A stretch of 64,000 nt of DNA from R-RK-3 sp031399085 (GTDB taxonomy: Bacteria; Pseudomonadota; Alphaproteobacteria; Rhizobiales; Rhodomicrobiaceae): positions 43,978 through 107,977 of the forward strand of contig JANNOQ010000057.1 of the NCBI GenBank assembly GCA_031399085.1, in the 5' to 3' direction. A program made the position numbers and the translations under genes. Shown piece by piece: positions 16,506-25,402 of this stretch (within the stretch, counting starts at the first letter, position 1; every line of letters begins with the position of its first letter). Under the pieces are notes generated by a model that was given only the letters and a program-made list of their open reading frames with translations, was not told where the DNA came from and did no database searches.

Positions 16506-18116
16506 ATGATCGAGACAATGCACACGCTCCTCATGCTGTTTGCGGTCGTCGCCTTTGTAACGGTCGTCGCACGGCGGCTCGCAGTTGCCCCCTCGATCCT
16601 GCTGCTGATCGCCGGCCTTGCGCTTGCCCTCATTCCCGGTCTGCCGAGGGTGGAGCTGGCGCCGGAGCTTGTGCTGCTCGGCATCCTGCCGCCGCTGATC
16701 TATTCCGCGGGCGTGGCGATGAGCTGGCGCGAATTCCGCTTCAATCTGCGTCCGATCATCCTGCTGGCGTTCGGCGGCGTGATCTTCACCACCTGCGCGG
16801 TCGCGCTGGCGGCGCATTGGCTGCTCGGTATGCCGCTGGCGGTCGCCTTCCTGCTCGGCGCGATCATCGCCCCGCCGGACACGGTCGCCCCGATTGCGAT
16901 TGCCCGACGCTTAGGGCTGCCGCGCCGGGTGCTCGTCGTCCTGGAAGGCGAGGGTCTTGCCGACGATGCCACCGCGCTCATTCTTTTCCGCTTTGCCGTG
17001 GCGGCGGTGAGCACGGGCGCCTTCGCATTCGGCGAGGCTGTCGGCCACTTCGCACTGATCGTGGTTGGCGAGATCGCTTGGGGCATTGCCATCGGCTGGC
17101 TCAGCCTTCGGGTGCGGCGCTGGGCGCGCGATCCCCGCGTCGAGATCACCCTTTCATTGATGACGCCCTATCTGGCGTTTTGGATCCCCGAGCATGTAGG
17201 CGGATCGGGGGTGCTGGCGACGGTGGCCGCCGGCCTGTTCGTGAGCTGGCATGGGCCGCTACTCATTCCGGCGGCGACGCGGCTGCAGGGCATTTTCTTT
17301 TGGGATTTGGCTGTGTACCTCTTGGAGGGCTGCATCTTTCTGGTGACCGGATTGCAAGCGCGCACACTGCTCGATCGGTTGGATGTCTCTGCATTGCGTG
17401 ATGTCGCGGTTGGTGTGTTTCTCATCTTGGCGGTCACGATTTTAGCGCGCTTCATTTGGGTGTTCCCGGCGGTCTATTTGCCGCGCTGGCTTAGCCCTTC
17501 GCTTGCCCGCCGCGACCCGTCGCCATCCTGGCAGCGAACATTCGTCCTCGCCTTTGTCGGCGTTCGCGGCGTCGTCTCGCTCGCGGCGGCGCTCGCCATT
17601 CCGCTTACCGTTGCAAGCGGCGCTCCCTTTCCGTACCGCGATCTCGCTCTCTCGATCACCTTCGGCGTCATCATTCTAACGCTGATCGGTCAGGGCTTGC
17701 TGCTCCCCGGCGTCGTCCGCTGGCTTAGGCTGGGGGATGAACGATCGGCCGAGGAGCAGAGCGAACATGACGCCGAGATCGCCGCGCGGCGGGAAGCGCT
17801 GGGCATTGTCAATCGCCGTCTTGACGAACTCAAGGCCGAGGGCCGCATCCCGCCCGATATTCTCGCCGCGATGGACGTTCGTCACGATTTTCGCGCGCGC
17901 CGGTTGCCCCGGCATTTAACCGACGAAATCCAGGATCGCCACATGGAGGCCGACCTCAAACTGGAGCTGATCGCCGTCGAGCGCGCCTACATCCATCGCC
18001 TTTTGCGGGACGGCAAGATCACCGACGAGTCCCGCCGCCGGATCGAACGGGAACTCGACCTCGAGGAAGCGAGCATCGCCTGCAAGAAGGACGGCGGGGT
18101 GGAATTGCCGTTGTGA
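16506..18116 (+). CDS. Na+/H+ antiporter, CPA1 (NhaP-like) family
   Basis: The 536-residue protein has about 12 transmembrane segments in residues 1-400 and a charged cytosolic tail of about 130 residues. Conserved CPA1 motifs are present: PPLIYSAG near residue 60, GAIIAPPDTVAP, and EGEGLADDATALI with the Asp pair of the ion site (near residue 157). It exchanges cytosolic Na+ or K+ for H+ and so serves pH and salt homeostasis. The tail holds predicted helices rich in Glu and Arg that are probably regulatory. The stop lies about 35 bases from the IS630 remnant on the opposite strand; the gene itself looks intact. Confidence 0.9.
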   Translation: MIETMHTLLMLFAVVAFVTVVARRLAVAPSILLLIAGLALALIPGLPRVELAPELVLLGILPPLIYSAGVAMSWREFRFNLRPIILLAFGGVIFTTCAVALAAHWLLGMPLAVAFLLGAIIAPPDTVAPIAIARRLGLPRRVLVVLEGEGLADDATALILFRFAVAAVSTGAFAFGEAVGHFALIVVGEIAWGIAIGWLSLRVRRWARDPRVEITLSLMTPYLAFWIPEHVGGSGVLATVAAGLFVSWHGPLLIPAATRLQGIFFWDLAVYLLEGCIFLVTGLQARTLLDRLDVSALRDVAVGVFLILAVTILARFIWVFPAVYLPRWLSPSLARRDPSPSWQRTFVLAFVGVRGVVSLAAALAIPLTVASGAPFPYRDLALSITFGVIILTLIGQGLLLPGVVRWLRLGDERSAEEQSEHDAEIAARREALGIVNRRLDELKAEGRIPPDILAAMDVRHDFRARRLPRHLTDEIQDRHMEADLKLELIAVERAYIHRLLRDGKITDESRRRIERELDLEEASIACKKDGGVELPL

Positions 18117-18149
18117 ATTTAAAGGCGAAGCCAAAGACGCTGCTCCAAT

Positions 18150-18640
18150 GACGACCTCGCGCTTTGTGAGGACGGCGAAGAAACTCTCGACGGCATTGAG
18201 CCAGCTGGCCGAGGTGGGCGTGAAATGGAACATCCAGCGGGGGTGTCGGCCCAGCCATTCGATGACCTTGGGATGCTTGTGTGTGGCGTCGTTGTCGAGG
18301 ATGGCGTGGATGGTTTTGCCGGCCGGGACCTCGCGCTCGACGGCGTTCAGGAAGCGGATGACCTTGCCTTCCAGCAAATCGAAGGCGGCGAACAGGGTGG
18401 TCGTGCCATATCGCTTGTAGTCGTCGGTCATTCGCGAACGTTTACCCTGAGCGACAAGCGCTCACAGTGGTCCCGGCCCGACCCTTCTTCAGGGGCAGAC
18501 CTGGCTGGGTGCGATCCAGGGCCCCGATCGCCGCCTTCGCGGGGACAAGCCTGCGATTTCTCATCGACGCGCAGGGCTTACGGCGTGGGCTGGCCGATAG
18601 ACCGTCCACGTGAAGTGGCGGAATTCCCCCAAAAAAAATT
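18150..18640 (-). pseudogene. IS630-family transposase remnant
   Basis: Fragments of an IS630-type DDE transposase are spread over two frames. From upstream, there is a degraded VYRPAHA stretch, then LRVDEKSQ in one frame, ALDRTQPGLPLKKGRAGT in another, then DYKRYGTTTLFAAFDLLEGKVI, ILDNDATHKHPKV and HFTPTSASWLNAVE with the last catalytic Glu. About a dozen residues are missing after LLEGKVI, and the whole N-terminal DNA-binding half is gone. A short hairpin-like insert (about 18519-18546) separates the first two pieces. No terminal inverted repeats were recognised, so the element is dead. Confidence 0.85.
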
Positions 18641-18909
18641 CTGTCGCTTGCAAAATCATGGTCCGGCGACACCCGCAGTGGCCCTAGTGGATAGATCTGA
18701 CGCCTGGGGCCTGCTCAGCAACCTCCGTCCCGGTCGTGGAGGGCGTCCCGACCCTGCCCCAAGTAGAAATTCCGAATGTCGTAGGGAGGGTGGTTACCTT
18801 TTAGTTATTCATAACACCGACAAAGCGGTGCGCAGTTTGAGCCCAACATCATTTTTGCGCAATGTCGCCTCAAGCTATTCTGAAGACCCTGCGGTGGAGA
18901 TTTTGCGGC
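18641..18909 (+). other. Intergenic region between IS630 remnant and RibD-like gene
   Basis: No convincing gene was seen here. It includes a short A/T-run stretch that may belong to the decayed insertion element and, nearer 18900, the leader of the downstream reductase gene. Start-like frames in it lack ribosome binding sites. Confidence 0.4.
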
Positions 18910-19440
18910 ATGGCGAAGCTCGTCTTTGGAATGAACCAGTCCCTGGACGGCTACGTTGACCACCTGGAAATGCCAACAGGCCCCACGCTCTTTCGTCACT
19001 GGATAGAGCAGGTGCGCGACCTGACGGGCAGTGTGTACGGTCGCCGCATGTACGAGATCATGCGTTATTGGGACGAAGACCGTCCTGAGTGGAGTGCGGA
19101 GCAACACGAGTTCGCGGCGGCGTGGCGGCGCCAACCGAAGTGGGTCGTGTCGCGCTCTTTGAAGTCAGTCGGACCTAACGCCACGCTTGTCGAGGATGAT
19201 ATCGGGGCGGTGATAGGTGGCCTGAAGGCTCGGCTCGTTGGGGAGATCGCAGTTTCCGGACCAGACCTTGCACGAAGTCTAACCGACCTTGGTCTTATTG
19301 ATGAGTATCGACTCTACGTCCACCCCGTCGTGCTTGGTCGCGGCAAGCCATTCTTCGCCGCCCCGCGGCCGCCACTCCGCCTTGTTTCCATCGATCACGT
19401 TGGCGAGGACGTGATTAGGTTGACGTACGTTCCTGCTTAA
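18910..19440 (+). CDS. Dihydrofolate reductase / RibD C-terminal-like protein
   Basis: The 176 residues match the RibD C-terminal/dihydrofolate-reductase fold group (PF01872). They show an N-terminal LVFGMNQSLDGYV strand, a glycine-containing YGRRMYE loop, ISGPDL-like VSGPDLARSLTDLGL and the closing HPVVLGRGKPFF segment. Such stand-alone proteins are presumed NADPH reductases, mostly of unknown substrate. ATG 18910 starts at the first conserved residues and was preferred over an upstream frame start. The gene sits in a repeat- and transposon-scarred stretch without operon partners, consistent with an acquired accessory gene. Family call is firm, function is not. Confidence 0.8.
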   Translation: MAKLVFGMNQSLDGYVDHLEMPTGPTLFRHWIEQVRDLTGSVYGRRMYEIMRYWDEDRPEWSAEQHEFAAAWRRQPKWVVSRSLKSVGPNATLVEDDIGAVIGGLKARLVGEIAVSGPDLARSLTDLGLIDEYRLYVHPVVLGRGKPFFAAPRPPLRLVSIDHVGEDVIRLTYVPA

Positions 19441-19848
19441 TCGCGCGTCTCGCCAGACGGACTGCGCCGACGCGTCAGGTCCGCTTTGGCCGCTGGCCGA
19501 ATATCGGACATCCGGTGCGACGATTGGATTGCCCCGCTGACATGCCCAAGGGCTATCGGACTGAAGCCAAGCACTTGGTGGCCGCGCGCAGCCGCGGCGA
19601 ACGGCTTTAGTTATTGGTATGATCGACGAAGCGGTGATGGCGGCCTGGAGATCGACGAGGCCCTTGAAACCTAATCATACCCAAATCAGCCCCAATTTAT
19701 TGATTGTTCGCTTTCGTTCATCTCCCCGCGCATAGTAGTGGCTTTGAAATTGCTGTCATTGTGTGCAACTGCCTGTTTAACCCGCACGTTGATGGCAGAT
19801 ATTCAGGCCCAGCAGACATTAGCGTATCCACGGCGATCAAGGCGTTCC
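19441..19848. other. 408-base intergenic region without recognisable gene
   Basis: No coding frame with support was found. The second half is AT-richer and probably carries the promoter of the glycosyltransferase gene. A short in-frame extension of that gene upstream to 19738 is possible but has no conserved sequence. Confidence 0.4.
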
Positions 19849-20847
19849 ATGCTTCACACTCCGCGCTCCCTCCCGCTTATTTCGGTCGTTTTGCCGGCCT
19901 TCAATGAATGCGATGCACTTAAGCTGGTCATTCCGACGATTTTTGAATCGCTCATGGACGAGCTTGTCGAAATCATCGTCATTGACGACGGCAGCACGGA
20001 CGGCACGCGAAAGTCTATTCTGGCCATGACCGAGCGACTGCCCGCGCTGCGCTATGTCCGTCTGTCCCGAAATTTTGGCAAGGAGGCCGCGTTGTCGGCC
20101 GGCCTGGACGCGGCGCAGGGGCAAGCCGTCATTTTGATGGACTCCGATGGGCAGCATCCGCCCGCGCTGCTGAAAACCTTCATGGAGCGATGGCGGGCGG
20201 GGGCCGAGATCGTTTGCGGGGTGCAGACAGAGCGTTTGGACACGGCGCCGAAGCGGCTGGCGAAGCGTCTATATTACCGGATGATGGAGGGCGGCAGCGC
20301 GATCGAAATCCCGCCGGACGCCGGAGATTTTCGCTTGCTCGACCGCAAAGTTGTCGAGGCCATCAAATCCCTGCCGGAGCGCCGTCGGTTTATGAAAGGT
20401 CTCTATGCTTGGGTGGGGTTCCGCACCGAGTTCATCAGCTTTACCGCCAAGCCCAGAGTGGCCGGGGAAAGCAAATATGGCTGGGTTCAGCTTTTCGGCC
20501 TAGGCCTGACCGGCATGACCGCCTTCACCATAGCGCCGCTGCGGCTGGTTTCGATCGCTGGGCTGGTGATTTCCGCCACATCGTTTCTTTTCGCCTTATA
20601 TTTGCTTGTCGAATATTTTGTCGATGCCAATCAGATCCCTGGCTGGGCGACGCTGGCAGTCGGCATGATGTTTTTCTCGGGCCTGCAATTGCTGGCTTTG
20701 GGGCTGATCTCGGAATATCTTGCCGGCATGTTCGAAGAGGTAAAACAGCGCCCGCTCTACATCGTCGCGGAGGATACGGGCGAGCGCGCACTTGCGACGG
20801 CGCGCATCGCCGCCGGAGCCAACCTGGCCAAAGATGACGATCGTTGA
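19849..20847 (+). CDS. Glycosyltransferase family 2, GtrB/ArnC-like polyprenyl-phosphate sugar transferase
   Basis: The 332-residue protein has an N-terminal GT-A domain with ISVVLPAFNE, VIDDGSTDGT and the MDSDGQHP catalytic Asp region. Two C-terminal transmembrane segments follow (about residues 225-250 and 260-285), the layout of GtrB and ArnC. These enzymes move a sugar from a nucleotide donor onto undecaprenyl phosphate at the inner membrane. AAGG lies before ATG 19849; two upstream in-frame Met codons lack such a site. It overlaps the GtrA-like gene by 14 bases, so the two are translated together. Confidence 0.87.
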   Translation: MLHTPRSLPLISVVLPAFNECDALKLVIPTIFESLMDELVEIIVIDDGSTDGTRKSILAMTERLPALRYVRLSRNFGKEAALSAGLDAAQGQAVILMDSDGQHPPALLKTFMERWRAGAEIVCGVQTERLDTAPKRLAKRLYYRMMEGGSAIEIPPDAGDFRLLDRKVVEAIKSLPERRRFMKGLYAWVGFRTEFISFTAKPRVAGESKYGWVQLFGLGLTGMTAFTIAPLRLVSIAGLVISATSFLFALYLLVEYFVDANQIPGWATLAVGMMFFSGLQLLALGLISEYLAGMFEEVKQRPLYIVAEDTGERALATARIAAGANLAKDDDR

Positions 20848-21250
20848 ATTTCTGCATAAAAGCCCGCTACGGCAGCAGCTCGCTGGATTTTTCGTGGTCG
20901 GCTGCGCGGCCGCGCTGACGCATCTTTCCGCCGTCATGCTGCTGGTCGAGGGCTTCGGCTGGCCGGCGCTCGCCGCCAACGCCGCCGCGTTCGCAACCGC
21001 CTTCGGCGTCAGCTTCGGCGGCCATTCGCGCCTGACCTTTCCGACCTCCCCATCACGCCGCGCGGCCGCGCGCAGCCGCTTTTTCATCGTCGCCTTTTCC
21101 GCATTTCTTCTCAATCAGAGCGCTTATGCCGTCGGCCTGCGTGTCTTTGGCGAACGCTTCTATCTGCCGGTGCTGTTCTGCGTTCTCATCCTGGTTGCGG
21201 CGGCGACGTTTTTTGCGTCGCGGCTATGGGCTTTCGCGCAGCCCGAATGA
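20834..21250 (+). CDS. GtrA family membrane protein
   Basis: This 138-residue protein has four predicted transmembrane helices and the GtrA signature: an early FFVVGCAAALTH helix and an F-x-RLWAF end. GtrA proteins are thought to flip polyprenyl-linked sugars made by GtrB across the inner membrane. Its start lies inside the end of the glycosyltransferase gene, and its stop overlaps the next start (ATGA). This places it in a three-gene unit for building and presenting a lipid-linked sugar. Confidence 0.85.
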   Translation: MTIVEFLHKSPLRQQLAGFFVVGCAAALTHLSAVMLLVEGFGWPALAANAAAFATAFGVSFGGHSRLTFPTSPSRRAAARSRFFIVAFSAFLLNQSAYAVGLRVFGERFYLPVLFCVLILVAAATFFASRLWAFAQPE

Positions 21251-22062
21251 TCCCCGGCGGCACGGCCATGCGGCGACTGATCCTCAATGCTGACGATTAC
21301 GCGCTGGACGACGCGGTCGACCGCGCGATCCTCGAACTTGGCTCCCGGGGCATTGTCACCGCCGTCAGCGCGATGTCGCTGTCGCCTCGCTGGGACGAGG
21401 CAGCCGCGGCGCTCGAAGGCCAAAATGTCGATTGCGGATTGCACCTCGATTTGACCAGCCCATTCGCGGCGCGGCTCTTGCCGGTGAAAAGCCTGTCATC
21501 GCTGATCGCAAGCGCCTATGCCGCCCGGCTCGACCGGAGCGTCGTTCGAACCACCATCGAGACGCAAATCCAACTCTTCGAGGCAGCGTTAGGCCGACGC
21601 CCGGATTTCGTCGATGGCCACCAGCACGTGCATCAGTTGCCGGGCATCAGGACGGAGCTGCTCGACGCGCTGCGGCGGCGCTATGGCTTGGACGCGTCCT
21701 CGATCGGGATACGCATTTGCACCGCCCGGCGCTGGCGAGGGCCGAAGGCGGCGATCATCGGCGCGCTCGGCGGCGATGGGTTAGCAAAGCTTGCGGCGGA
21801 ACGCGGACACCCGGTCAACTCCGACTTTGCCGGAGTCTACGATTTTTCACCCAGCGCCGATCTGGCATTGCTGTGGAGAGGGTGGCTTGCAGGCCTGCAA
21901 GGCGAGGCGCCGCTGGCGATGTGTCATGTGGCGTCTGAGGGCAATCGGGGCGAGGACCCGATTAACGCGGCCCGATTAAGGGAATTTGCTTGGCTCGGGA
22001 GAAGCGCATTCCGGGACCTATGCGCCGAATTCTCAGTCACGCTCGCCCGCTGGCCGCCGTAA
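21247..22062 (+). CDS. ChbG/HpnK (YdjC) family deacetylase
   Basis: The 271-residue protein starts with the LNADDYAL motif, whose Asp pair binds metal, followed by DCGLHLDLT and DGHQHVHQLPG with the metal His residues. The family removes acetyl groups from N-acetylglucosamine-type sugars; HpnK does so on hopanoid lipids. Here it follows a lipid-linked sugar transferase and flippase, so deacetylation of that lipid sugar is a reasonable inference. ATG 21247 overlaps the GtrA stop; ATG 21268 just before the conserved start is an alternative. No hopanoid gene is visible nearby. Confidence 0.85.
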   Translation: MIPGGTAMRRLILNADDYALDDAVDRAILELGSRGIVTAVSAMSLSPRWDEAAAALEGQNVDCGLHLDLTSPFAARLLPVKSLSSLIASAYAARLDRSVVRTTIETQIQLFEAALGRRPDFVDGHQHVHQLPGIRTELLDALRRRYGLDASSIGIRICTARRWRGPKAAIIGALGGDGLAKLAAERGHPVNSDFAGVYDFSPSADLALLWRGWLAGLQGEAPLAMCHVASEGNRGEDPINAARLREFAWLGRSAFRDLCAEFSVTLARWPP

Positions 22063-22069
22063 TGCGGTC

Positions 22070-23596
22070 TCAGTCCAGCTTAACAGTTAAACCGATTTGA
22101 CCGCTAATCGTCTCGCTCTTCTCGCTGGCATCCGCGCGCACCGCAATGTAACTCTGCACGCGGTCACCTTGATCGATGTCAAGCCCAGCGCGGCCGAAAA
22201 AGCTGCTTTCCGCGTCGTCAAATTGGTGCAGCTCGCCATTGATTGAAAGCTCGTTCGTATAGTCGATGCGTTGCGAGCCGCCGCCTTGGATGAAGGGCCG
22301 CAACGTCCATTCGCCGACGCGGTGAACGGAAAATAGCTTCGCCGACGCCGTGCCGGATAAGTCCTCCACACGCGCATCATTATAAACGAAACCGGCGCCA
22401 TCGACATAATTCGCGCCGTCGCTTGCCGCGTAATTGAAGCCAGCCCGCAGATCGAGTTTAAGTCTTTCTTGCAGCGGCAGCACCACGCCCGCATTGGCTG
22501 AGATCGCGTAGCCCGACAAACCGTAATCATCGGAAGGCAGACCCGGCCCATCCGCGAACTCCGCGTTCCCCCACCCATAGCTGAAGACGCCGAGCAAATA
22601 GAACGGTTGCAGATTGATAAGGCTGTATCCGCCAAGCCCATAGGAGTTGACCGCACTGTCACCAAGCTGGTTTTCCTCGACGCCGTCGAAAGAGATGTCT
22701 GACGTGGTATAATTTCCGAACGCGCCGAACATCACCGTCTTGGGCGCAAGACCCAGGACCGACGAACCATCGAAACGGACGCCGAGCGCCGCGATATAGG
22801 CGAGGGCGTCGAATGACGGGCCGACGCTATCCCCGGCTGCATCGACGATATCCAAACCGTCGTGGCGCACATAGGCTACGCCCGACGTTGCAAAGAACGA
22901 TAAGCCATTGTTGAACGTATGATGGTTGGCGCTCGTCAGGCCGGATGCAAACCGCGCGGGCCCATACTGGTCCAGTTCCTTATCGACGACCTGTTGCACT
23001 TGCTTTGCCACGATTTGGTTCGCAATTGCCGCCGCCGCTTGGCCGGTGCCTCCAGAGCCATCGCCACCGCCCGTGCTCGTCACCGTTCCATTGTTGCTGT
23101 TCGTATTTGTGCTTGAATTGCTACTATTATTTGTGACGGTATTGTTTGTCACAGTTCCGTTGTTGCTATTAGTGTTGGAACTTGTGTTGCTTGAATTGTT
23201 GGTCACAGTCGTATTGGTGACTGTTCCATTGTTGCTGTTGGTGTTCGAACTTGTGTTGCTGGTATTGTTGGTTACGGTCGTGTTCGTAACCGTGCCATTG
23301 TTGCTATTTGTATTAGAGCTGGTATTGCTGGTGTTGTTTGTGACAGTCGTATTGACAACCGTGCCGTTGTTGCTACTTGAGTTGCTACTCGAATTGCCGA
23401 CGAAGGTGATCAGGGGATTTTTGCCAATCAGACCGGTCTGCCTAACTTGACCAGCCCCTAACGCCTGCGCGCGATTAATGGCAAGCACCTCAGCCACCAA
23501 TGCCAAGAGGCCGACCGCGCGCCAGGCGGGACTTCGCGCGGCTTTTGGACCATAACTCTTAATGCGCCTGACGATACGCCGACCGCGCCCAGCCAT
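22070..23596 (-). CDS. Surface protein with Asn/Ser/Thr tandem repeats and autotransporter-like C-terminal barrel
   Basis: The protein is about 508 residues from ATG 23596. A long basic N-region and hydrophobic core (ending ALGAGQ) look like an extended signal peptide. Next come four 23-residue repeats of NNGTVTNTTVTNN-x-SNTSSNTNS type, a GGGDGSGG linker, a helical stretch, and about 270 residues of alternating aromatic strands resembling an outer-membrane beta-barrel. The last residue is Asp rather than the usual aromatic. In-frame starts at 23671 (ATG) and 23689 (TTG) exist; ATG 23596 has GGGGG five bases upstream. It is probably displayed at the cell surface. Its role is unknown. Confidence 0.75.
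   Translation of the reverse strand: MAGRGRRIVRRIKSYGPKAARSPAWRAVGLLALVAEVLAINRAQALGAGQVRQTGLIGKNPLITFVGNSSSNSSSNNGTVVNTTVTNNTSNTSSNTNSNNGTVTNTTVTNNTSNTSSNTNSNNGTVTNTTVTNNSSNTSSNTNSNNGTVTNNTVTNNSSNSSTNTNSNNGTVTSTGGGDGSGGTGQAAAAIANQIVAKQVQQVVDKELDQYGPARFASGLTSANHHTFNNGLSFFATSGVAYVRHDGLDIVDAAGDSVGPSFDALAYIAALGVRFDGSSVLGLAPKTVMFGAFGNYTTSDISFDGVEENQLGDSAVNSYGLGGYSLINLQPFYLLGVFSYGWGNAEFADGPGLPSDDYGLSGYAISANAGVVLPLQERLKLDLRAGFNYAASDGANYVDGAGFVYNDARVEDLSGTASAKLFSVHRVGEWTLRPFIQGGGSQRIDYTNELSINGELHQFDDAESSFFGRAGLDIDQGDRVQSYIAVRADASEKSETISGQIGLTVKLD
23096..23371 (-). repeat. Four tandem 69-base repeats inside the surface-protein gene
   Basis: Each 69-base unit encodes 23 residues rich in Asn, Ser and Thr; a partial fifth unit (NNGTVT) follows. 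The units differ by silent and conservative changes. The period keeps the frame, so copy-number changes would lengthen or shorten the stalk without breaking the gene. Codon use is AT-richer than in the flanking genes. Confidence 0.88.
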
Positions 23597-23721
23597 CACG
23601 ACCCCCACACCACCGATACTCAACGCGACTGAAACGCGTCGTCGACCCCGCGCCCGGACAGGACATCCCATTTTCAAGGTAGTGACCAAATTTAGTCAAA
23701 TTCGTGGTAATTCGTTTTTTG

Positions 23722-24426
23722 TTAACGCTTTGCTCGCGCCACATCGCGATACCAGCCTTCAGATGCCTGCATACTGCGAACGATACGTCCCCTCTTTTCA
23801 GTCTCCCCCGGCGTTTCCGCGCGCACCACGCCATCAATATAGCTGGCGTCGCGCCGAAACGGGATCACCTGAACCAGCGGAATGCCCCGTTCCAAGATGT
23901 AGACGCCATCGGGAGCGATGGGGACGAAAGGGAAATTAATAAACGAGTAGTAGGTGTCAGTATCCACGACGCCTGCGATAATCTCGAACACGTCGCTATT
24001 TCTATTCAATGGAGGGACGAAAAGGCAGCTCCATCCAGGCGGTGTTTTAATGGTCCAATAATTATGGAACTTGCTGGCGGGCCGCGGCTCGCGCGGGTGC
24101 CCCGCGATTTGATGAGCGTTGTGGTTCGAGACCATGACGTGATCGAATTCCCAGCCTGCCTGAAGCGTTCGCCCCGCATCCAGGATCTCCAGCCGCACCG
24201 TCGCGGCAAGCGGAATGATCCATCCGGCCGTCATCGCATCGAGAAAAGGCAGGCAGCGTTTGACGGTCATGCCGTTATTCGTGGCGCTGACGTGATTTTC
24301 GTCGACGGGCGGAAGCTTCCGGAACCAGTCGGGAAGATGCGTCTTCGCGGGAACGGGTTCCGCGATCACGCCAAAATCTATTGGATCGCAAGTGAATTCT
24401 ATGTGGGGTTGCGCACGCGAGAACAT
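23722..24426 (-). CDS. DUF6065-like protein of unknown function
   Basis: The 234-residue soluble protein has no signal peptide. Conserved-looking blocks are FGVIAEPVPAKTHLPDWFRKLPP at the start, TVKRCLPFLDAMTAGWIIPL, then TPPGWSCLFVPPLNR and VVDTDTYYSFINFPF. From memory this pattern matches the DUF6065 group, found in bacteria and in cyanophages and other phages, with unproven function. ATG 24426 was used; a TTG 18 bases upstream is in frame. It lies 125 bases upstream of the repeat surface-protein gene on the same strand and is followed by no obvious terminator, so co-transcription is possible. Confidence 0.7.
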   Translation of the reverse strand: MFSRAQPHIEFTCDPIDFGVIAEPVPAKTHLPDWFRKLPPVDENHVSATNNGMTVKRCLPFLDAMTAGWIIPLAATVRLEILDAGRTLQAGWEFDHVMVSNHNAHQIAGHPREPRPASKFHNYWTIKTPPGWSCLFVPPLNRNSDVFEIIAGVVDTDTYYSFINFPFVPIAPDGVYILERGIPLVQVIPFRRDASYIDGVVRAETPGETEKRGRIVRSMQASEGWYRDVARAKR

Positions 24427-24880
24427 CTTCACGTCAAAACCCAAAAAACTTCGCGCTGTTGAAGTAGGCGAACCACATGAGCTTTATCGCCACCATTAAA
24501 CACATTACGCTGCGGTGATCACAAGATGAGGCGTACCCCTAAAAAATCGGCGCATTGACTGCTTGACCATAGCCTCGACCGCGATCCCGGTGTTGGCTCG
24601 TCGAAATTGTCCCCGTCCGGAATCAATTTGATTAAATATCGTCGTTTAAAATTTGTTCCATAGGACGGCAAATTTTAAAATTTCAATATAAAGCGACAAC
24701 TGGTGGCAAAAGCTTTGTCGAAAAAGTCGCATTCATCCCACGCATGGATGAGGCTGCGTTATTTTCACGCCGGACAGAACTGTGCCATACTCCCGCCAAC
24801 CGCTCGAAGAAGCGGTTCGAGCTTGAAGCCCGATGTCAGGCGGGGCTGAGACACAATATCTCTGGGAGGAGCCAACGCAC
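24427..24880 (+). promoter_or_regulatory. AT-rich control region of the cox-type operon with a perfect inverted repeat
   Basis: This 454-base gap separates the divergent DUF6065-like gene and the hydroxylase operon. It is much AT-richer than its surroundings around 24600-24720. TAAAATTTG (24647-24655) and CAAATTTTA (24669-24677) form a perfect 9-base inverted repeat with a 13-base spacer, a good candidate operator. GGGAGGA at 24864-24870 is the ribosome binding site of the first gene. No gene was seen inside. Confidence 0.45.
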
Positions 24881-25366
<486 letters not shown>

Positions 25367-25402
25367 ACCAGCGAAAACGTAAGAAAAGCGTGGGAGAGAT
25401 CA

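Noticed and set aside
19486..19674. 62-residue frame upstream of the glycosyltransferase
   Set aside because: No ribosome binding site, no recognisable domain, mixed composition.
23096..23371. Tandem 69-base units considered as a CRISPR array
   Set aside because: The units are contiguous without spacers, keep an open frame and encode Asn/Ser/Thr repeats.
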